Assembly (NCBI GenBank): GCA_013407085.1
Contig: JACCGJ010001867.1
Span: 38,751-102,750, forward strand
Source of the DNA: Atriophallophorus winterbourni
Taxonomy: Eukaryota > Platyhelminthes > Trematoda > Plagiorchiida > Microphallidae
Reading direction: 5' to 3'
DNA: 64,000 bases
The position numbers were made by a program, and so were the translations under genes. This document shows positions 54,201 through 62,100 of the stretch, piece after piece. How positions within the stretch are numbered: position 1 is the stretch's first letter; each line of letters opens with the position of its first letter. The notes below the pieces were generated by a model that was not told the DNA's origin, did not search any database, and saw only the letters and a list, made by a program, of their open reading frames with translations.

Positions 54201-57200
54201 CTAATTTTCTAAACATCGTTGCAGCTCACCGCAATAAATGTGGAATGTCTGTTTGTTTGCCTACCATTCAAAAAAAAATTTCGAATGCTTTTTTTCCGTC
54301 TGTCATAATGTTGACTGTTGGCAATCTTGGTAGTTTACATACGTGTCTGTTGTATCGTTCATGATTCGTCTTCCGTGCACTACGTTTTGCTCGGCTGAAT
54401 GTGGCTGATTTTCTTGTTATGTTCTGAACGAAACTGGTCGAATTAAGATTTTGTCGTATATGCTTTAATTCAGATTTGTTTGACTAATCCAGTTTGCCCT
54501 GTATTTCAAGCCATCTATCTAGTTTACATTTTTTAACAAATAAACGAGTGCAAAATAACACCAAGGGAAGTTGTAAACGCACTCCTTTTGTTTTTCCTTG
54601 ATCTGATCTCATTTTATGCATTCAATGATGCTTTCGTGTATTCCACTCTTTCAGTCTTGCTGTATCGATGAAGCGCGTATTTTGTACGACCAATTAGCCA
54701 CCATTTGTCCCATCCTCATGGCTCTCAGTGCGTCGTGTCCCGCTCTCCGAGGTTACTTGCTAGACATCGATTGTCGTTGGGGGATCATTTCTGCCTCGGT
54801 GGATGACCGCACCGAAGAGGAGCGTGGTTTACGAGTAAGTGGGCGGTGCTTCTGCTTTCCGTCTGTTGGTATCGTCATCTTTTCGATGGCCATTGCATCG
54901 AACAAACACCAGTTCTTTTGACGGATTGAATCGTGGAAGGTATCATGTGGGTTTCCCCGCGCCTTCTCGTAGGGTTTGCTGGCCTGTTGTCGTAACCTCC
55001 ACTGCACCTCGACAATGGTTTCCCCTTGGTAAAATCACGCTCATATTAAGCAAATACTTTACCCTAACCATAGATTAAAAATATAGGGAATGAGTAGAAA
55101 CAACAAAGATATTTTGCCAATGTGGAAAGTTAGCTTTTGTAATCAGGAGCGAGGTTGGATTTGGTCAACATATACTTGTCAGGTTTATCCTTGAACATGT
55201 TTAGGCTTGATGCACAAATGATATGTGGGGACAGAGTGTTCCATATAAAACAAACTCGGACAGCAAAGAAGAACCTTTGACAATTCGATCTAGAGCGTGA
55301 AACGGCTAACTTGTAGCCATGACATTTGCTGCCGATGAAACAGGTATCCAAATAGGTGATTCGCTGTATTCCGAATACTGCACAGCAGGATCCAATCACC
55401 ACTGAAACATTACATCATGTGTAGCGCTACACCGTTAGAAGCAATACATTATGAACCCTGCATTGAAATTATGTGTTATGAAATGCTGGATGCTGGTCAG
55501 TACTTGGAAAGTTGATATTTTAAAATTGGCAGAGAATCGGTTATACTGATTGATCGGTCGTTACTTCTGCCTGTCTAACTCAGCATATTCCGTGTCGCCT
55601 TGAGCTTGTACATTTCTTTGCCAGCTTGGAATTTTTCAAATAAATGTAAACTTCAATTGTGTTCGTACTGGCATCCGTGGTCTGTGAAGCTTCTGTGTTT
55701 TGAACGACAAGTTACCCAACACTGTTATGTTAATGATGTAATGTGACCGTAGCTGGGTCGAGAGATGCAAGCCTTGCTATGTGGAATGTGGAATATTGCA
55801 ATTTCATCAGTAAATGATGTGCTTATAACATCTGAGTATTACCAATATGCATTATGCGCTTCCAAAACAGAAAATAAGCTTCGACTAGATGGATCACACC
55901 TTACTCATTGTCAACACCTTGTTGACAAACAAAAACGCCCCAAGTGTTGATGCCTTTCGATCTAGCTTGCTTCCCGTGGCCTTTTAATAAATATGGCTTA
56001 TTTGAGCTGTGTCATTTTCTTCACAGCCATTGAACGAAAATCGTTTTGTGATCCCCAAATCTCGCTATGATTCCATATCTTCCTACCTATCACCATTGGG
56101 CGCGTCATTCAACGACATCCCGCTGGTACATGATGAACAATTTTACAATACTTTGAGAAGTGAAGGTAGGCTCACTCGCTGTACTATATAATTTTGGATG
56201 GTTTCTTTTTTGATTGATCGAATCGACTAATTTGATACCGTCTCACTGCTTCCGGTGCTATGCGTTGTTGAGCTATGTATCTCGTACGCGGTTTGCTTAT
56301 CGTACATTAGAGAGAAAGTTTTGAGTAGGGGAGATTTAATTCAAAACGCATTGTAGGCTACCTAGGACAGAACCCGCGATGATACAGTGAGTCAAAGATG
56401 CAAGAATTAATGGTTATAAAAGCGATCACTTTACAACACCACAGGATGATGGTATGGATGAAAATGAGAAAAATAATAGTAAATAACGAGTAGAGTATAT
56501 CCAATGTAAGGCTCAAGAATGATGTTCGTTTGCATATATAAGTCCAAATTTACTTTGCATATCGCCAGGCAAGGAGAGGTAGGGAATTCCAGAAAAATAT
56601 AGCACATGCGGCGAAAATTGGCGCCGGCAATCAATACTTGAACTTGAGATGTAGAGGGACAGGGCGTCTCACATTCTCACAACACTCTTGAAACAAATGT
56701 CCTAGTGGATGTCCTTCGGTAGAGACATCTATGGGTAAGAATAATATCGCGCCGTATTCTCCGTAAAGCCGCAATCTTTCTGTGTACGGAACATTGCGAA
56801 GGCCCATCACTAAATGTGTCACTCTGTGATAAATTGTATCGAGGGTAGCAATATCTTCTCGCAGCCAAGGAGTCAATGCTGTGAAGTACAATCCTATCAT
56901 CAGTACTACTGTAGATCTGTGTAGTGACCATGCCTGTGACTATATACACGTCCATATTTAGCAGACCACTGTCTCTACACATTTATTATTTTACATTTCT
57001 ATTTACTCTATCTTTCGCTAACATGCAAGTGTATCAGCTTCACGTGTACTTTGATCAATCTTCGCCGCCCGGCCAGTGGCATCGAACACTTTAAAAAAAT
57101 ATTCAAATCGAAGGCAATAACATCAACAGGCAGCGAACAACTATACTGTCCTTTTCTCTATCCTATTTCTCCTTTTCCTTCAAACTTGATAGTACTGAAC

Positions 57201-59032
57201 AACGCCGTCACTGCAGAAAAGATAAGATACGAGAGTTGTTTCGTCAGCCAAGACAAAGCCGTCGCTAGAACGCAGTCATCAGAAAACACCACTAGGGCCT
57301 AACCAAACATACACAAATCCTGAAGCTCTGTACAACTTATGTTCGACGAACCCGATCTGTGCATACTGGTTGAATACAAACATTAGTAAGCCTTCCGTGA
57401 ATTCTGAGTCATGTACTCTTATGAATAAATCAAAGTGTAATCATTCTCCCATGTTTCACAGCACGACTTGTATTGTTGGTCACAAGATTGCGAGTGCCGA
57501 TTTTGTATAACAGAGCGTTTAGCTCTCAATTTATCCATCTCTCTTCCAGCCACATATTCAAGTACTCACAAAGTGAGCATAATAGAAATTTTACGTATTA
57601 AGATACAATACACATGAAACCCCTGTAGTCTTTCTTTACTTAGTCACATCTGATGCACCTACAATCTAGTGTTCACAATCCGCGTCTAGACAGTCGCTTA
57701 TCATAGGGTAGGAGAGGGTAGGACCGCTTGTGTTGGCCGCATCGGAGATGTCTGGGTATTATAAAGTTCGAAAAACAATCAGCAATGCAAACTTTGTACT
57801 CAGTTTTGTCTTCATTTCGTCGTCATAAGTTCTTCGCTTGATTCACAGGTGTCGATGATTTACTCGCCAAACATGTGTCCCACTTGTTCATCAGAGAACC
57901 GATTTCCGTGTTCGAGGAAAAAGTCACCGTGCCAGAGGATGAGGTGTTTGTTGAACATTTTGAGGTGAGCGTTCGTTTTCACCAGAGAATCGTATACTCA
58001 CTCACTCGCGTTCTGTTCACCTTTCTACACTCGATTCTTCAAACAGAACATTCAGTCGACCAATTGGCAATCCATGCGGTTCAAGCCGCCTCCGCTAAAT
58101 ACCACGATCGGTTGGCGTGTGGAATTCAGACCGTTAGAATTGCAATTGACTGACTTTGAGAATGCCGCTTTCGTCACGTTCGTTTTGCTACTCTCTCGTA
58201 CAATTCTGCGCCTCAAATGCAACCTACTCATCCCGATTTCCAAAGTGGACGAAAATATGAAGACCGCTTTGAAGCGCGACGCCGTGAACAAGGAACTTTT
58301 CTACTTTCGTCGAGGCCACCTGTTGACTACTGGTTAGTTGTTTCCCCAATGGGTTCCATCCTCTGGTTTGCACAAATTATTTGCAATTCTCTTTCAACAT
58401 CTAGTTGCTCTGTGATCCGGTGATGGTTTTATCTTCTGCAGATGGCAGCCCCATTGAATTGACCAAGGCTTGTTCCCAGTTTCAACGACGACGACGCTCG
58501 TACTCGGTTGAACGTTTTGGTGAAACGGTCGATGCATCTTGGTCCGAGGGGGTCGATTACCGAGTCTCGGAAGTGTGCACCTCTTCCTACTCTCATCAAC
58601 ATAAAAATAATGGTATCGAGCCTGGGAACACGTACGCTTTGATGACAGTCAACGAAATCATGAACGGCAGCGTAAGTTGTTGGTTCGAGAACTGGTTGGA
58701 TTGATTGCGAATTCATTGTTGTACTGCTACTGGAAGAATCACATGTTTCAAATAGGCTTATTAGTTTAAGCGAGGTTTGGAGAATATGATGTTTATATTT
58801 GTGACTACTCATCCGTGCCAAGCCCATCGAACTATTCACGAAGTTGATCACGACGGTCCATAATGGAAGAACTGGACTCGAGATTCGCTCGCATTTGAGC
58901 TCATCAGCAGTGCATGTCCACCGCTTCGGGGGTGGGGTTCGAACCCCCGACGATCACCATTGTAGTCCCACGCCTTAACGACATTGTCTACCTCCACCAT
59001 TTGACTTATTATTATTATTATTATTATTATTA

Positions 59033-59111
<79 letters not shown>

Positions 59112-62100
59112 GTTCTGAAGCCATATACCGTATTGTTTCAGATTACCGCTTATGCGTTGGTCTATTCCAAAACTATAAGTGCACTATCACCTGATCGTAC
59201 TATCCGTTGCTTCACTGTGTATTATGTGAACTATTTTAATATTGAACTGAAGTTATTGATCATAAATGGTCATTTGCATGCATCTCCATCACACACATCC
59301 CACGACGCCTTTCGTGCTGCTTGCACTCGTCAGGTAGGGACGGTACGATCAGGATCCGCAACCCTTAATTTCAAACATATTTCCTCAGTCCTGTTCGCAA
59401 TTCTCCATAAAACAATTTAATTTAATTACATGATGAGTTCAAACAGCACGAAACCGATCCTGGGGTGTGTGATGGAGATGCATGCAAATGAGCATTTTAA
59501 TTTAATCAACGTTTGGCTTTGAAAGGTTTTGTACAAAGAACTGTAATGTTCAAATACAGAATCGGAGATTTATTCCGGGTCAGCCGATTGTTTCGTGTTG
59601 CCATGGGATGTGAGCAACATTTTTTCCAGGAATACCTTTTTGCGTTTCCTCTTGACTTGATCTGATGATAGGCTGCTATCTCTTTCCTCCTCTTGCACTA
59701 ATGACTGGTATCGATAGTACACTTAGGTCCCGTGTTTGCTTCACTTATCCGTTTGAATATTCCGTTTTACTGCGTTTACGTTTACGTGCCGATTGTGACC
59801 ACGCTTCTTTATGTGAATCAATCACCCCCTGTTTTGGGGTAGACCTCAACGAATGCGCATGTAACTAGTTACAAACTCGAACTCTTTTCCTAGTCAACGA
59901 GACTTTATATGTCTTACTATGTGAGGATCACTTGTCAAACTGCGTCTGTTTTGTAAGGCTGCAAGAGCCGACCGAACCCTTGAAGTTGACGGTTGATGTA
60001 TTGCGAATTCGGACAGTTTCAATGGATGCTTTTCGGTCGTTCCCTTGGTCAGTACCGTTGGTCGCACTTAGCCCTGAGAGTATATGGAGTGACATCTGGT
60101 GTGTCGCACGTTACGTGCTCTATTTGCAGCGTTCACCGACGGCCATGCTTTCTCTATCCAACTACTGTATCGGTCATCGAAATTTTGGGCGAGCTGGATA
60201 GTCATACTGCTCAGCCACCAGAATCGCAGCATGTACTTGAAAGTTGTCGTGGTTTTCCTCATACATATTCGAACAGTCCGCTATATGAACTGCTTCATGT
60301 TGGCGAACTTTACTGTGCTTTATTGTCATTCAACACCACAATGAGTCTTACGCAGCGCTGCACTCTCCTGTGGTTGAATTTTTCCATCGAGCACCTCCTC
60401 CGAAAGACCTTGAGTTGTTTTTCCACGGTCATTTTTTGATTTTCTGGCAGACGATGTTTGATGCACATTAGGCCTAACAAATCTCCGTAATCAGAGGTAA
60501 ACTTCGCAATTCATGGGAAACCTCAAGCCGCCTCCACCTATTTGAAACTGACGTAAGAAGCAGTGGTGGGTTGTAACGTGTGAATAGCTTATTTGCAACG
60601 ATGCTGCGGCAATGGAAACAACGAATCAGACCTCCCGTGAACTTTATTCTTTTCAAATCTTCCACATGCGTTAAACACGACTTGTGAATATAAATGTGAG
60701 CGTTTATAGCGTTTTTCTTTATTCGATTGTACGTTTATGTTTGCGGCGTGGCATCTTACTCTGCGCTATTTATCGTACCTAACAATGAGCTAAAGAGACT
60801 TAATGTCGACGTGGCTGCCCTGCAAGAGACGCGATTATCAGACACTGGTATACTAACAGAAAGAGATTAAACATTTTTTGGAAATGAAAAGGTTCCGCTG
60901 AGCCTCTACTCCATGGAGTTGGGTTTGCCGTTCGAAACGACTTACTAAAAGCAGCAGTGGGAGCGAACGGATTTAGACTCTAAATTTGAAGTGCATTACT
61001 GGTACCATTACGTTGATCAACGTTTATACGCCGACGCTCTCTCTAACGCCTGCTGAAAAAGACGCTTTTATCGTTGCCAGCGCTGCGGGAGAGATTGTTC
61101 CTCCAGAATCGGACTGTTTAGTCCTTCCAAAAGCTGTAGAACATGAACATTCATGCGATTGTGATGTACATCCATGGTCGACATTAACCGAAGGAGGCCA
61201 ACAATTTATCGTACCGCGCTCGCTACCCTAATCTTGGGTATGTCCTAGCATTCGAACACACAGCAAGATTTGCTCCATGCATAAAAATTCGGTTCGCTGA
61301 TTTTTCGCCCCGAATAATGGGATTCCAATATGTCTGTTACAGCCACAGCTCGTGAATTCGAGATCACATCACTTACTGGTTCACAAAATGCTTAATCCTT
61401 GTTAACTTTGTCACTTGTCAATTAGTGTTGGAAGTGAACAATTGTTCTAAGCTAGCATCTTGCCTCAGCCGCGATACGTGTCAACTAATCGCGTTGGCTT
61501 CATCGACACATGCGCTCGTGTTTAAAATCCCTTTATCTATTCGCGTACTTGTTAATTCGTTGTGACTCAAAAGTTGATAACCGCGTTCCTACGGTAGTGA
61601 ATATATTGTATCGTCAGACATGTGCAATCGTTCAGCACTGCTGTGCTGTCGAGATAAAACTGTGCTAAATTGATTTGCCACCGCTAGTGGAAAACATGCT
61701 GGAGTCTCATTTCCATTTACATTCTATTTTCATTTCTCATATCTGTCTAGGCCTGAAGAACTTTACAGTATTTTAGACCATGTGCACTCTGCCTGTACCA
61801 GGCTTGTGCTTTCATACAAACATATTATCAGAGACAGTATCTTAGCCCACGTACAGTCTCTAACTTTGCGGCACTTTGCCTGGATCAGGCTTGTGCTTTA
61901 ATGCATACATACATACATACATTATCAGAGATTTGAGGGTTGCATAAAATTCCTTCTACTGTCTTCGATTTTTGTAGTTTATTGCGAAAATATCAAAATT
62001 GTCTCTCAGCTCGTTGTTCCGTGTTAATTTCGTTCGCTCGCTCAGGCTTCTTATCTGTTGTATGTGCTTATTTTAACGGATGTGCGATCATGCAGTACTG

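Larger units (their letters stand above)
58740..59005 (-). mobile_element. tRNA-type SINE with hammerhead ribozyme
   Basis: Minus-strand order: tRNA-like head (58925-58997), hammerhead motif (58861-58922), then a body with CGATGGGCTTGGCACGGATG and GTAGTCACAAAT. A long ATT array lies immediately on the 5' side. The layout resembles Sm-alpha retroposons of schistosomes (pol III promoter plus hammerhead). The 3' boundary near 58740 is a guess. Confidence 0.65.

Noticed and set aside
54616..54921. 101-codon frame around GCLC exon 6
   Set aside because: The correct frame but read through both splice sites; the exon is 54655-54834.
58925..58997. A genuine tRNA-Ser/Leu gene
   Set aside because: A and B boxes are good but the acceptor stem, T-arm pairing and 3' terminator expected for a tRNA are not convincing, and a hammerhead motif follows directly.
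58848..59036. Minus-strand frame with poly-Ile
   Set aside because: Translation of the same microsatellite and of the tRNA-type SINE, which is better explained as non-coding RNA.
58914..59420. 168-codon + frame with a poly-Tyr run
   Set aside because: Translation of the ATT/TTA microsatellite; no flanking domain.
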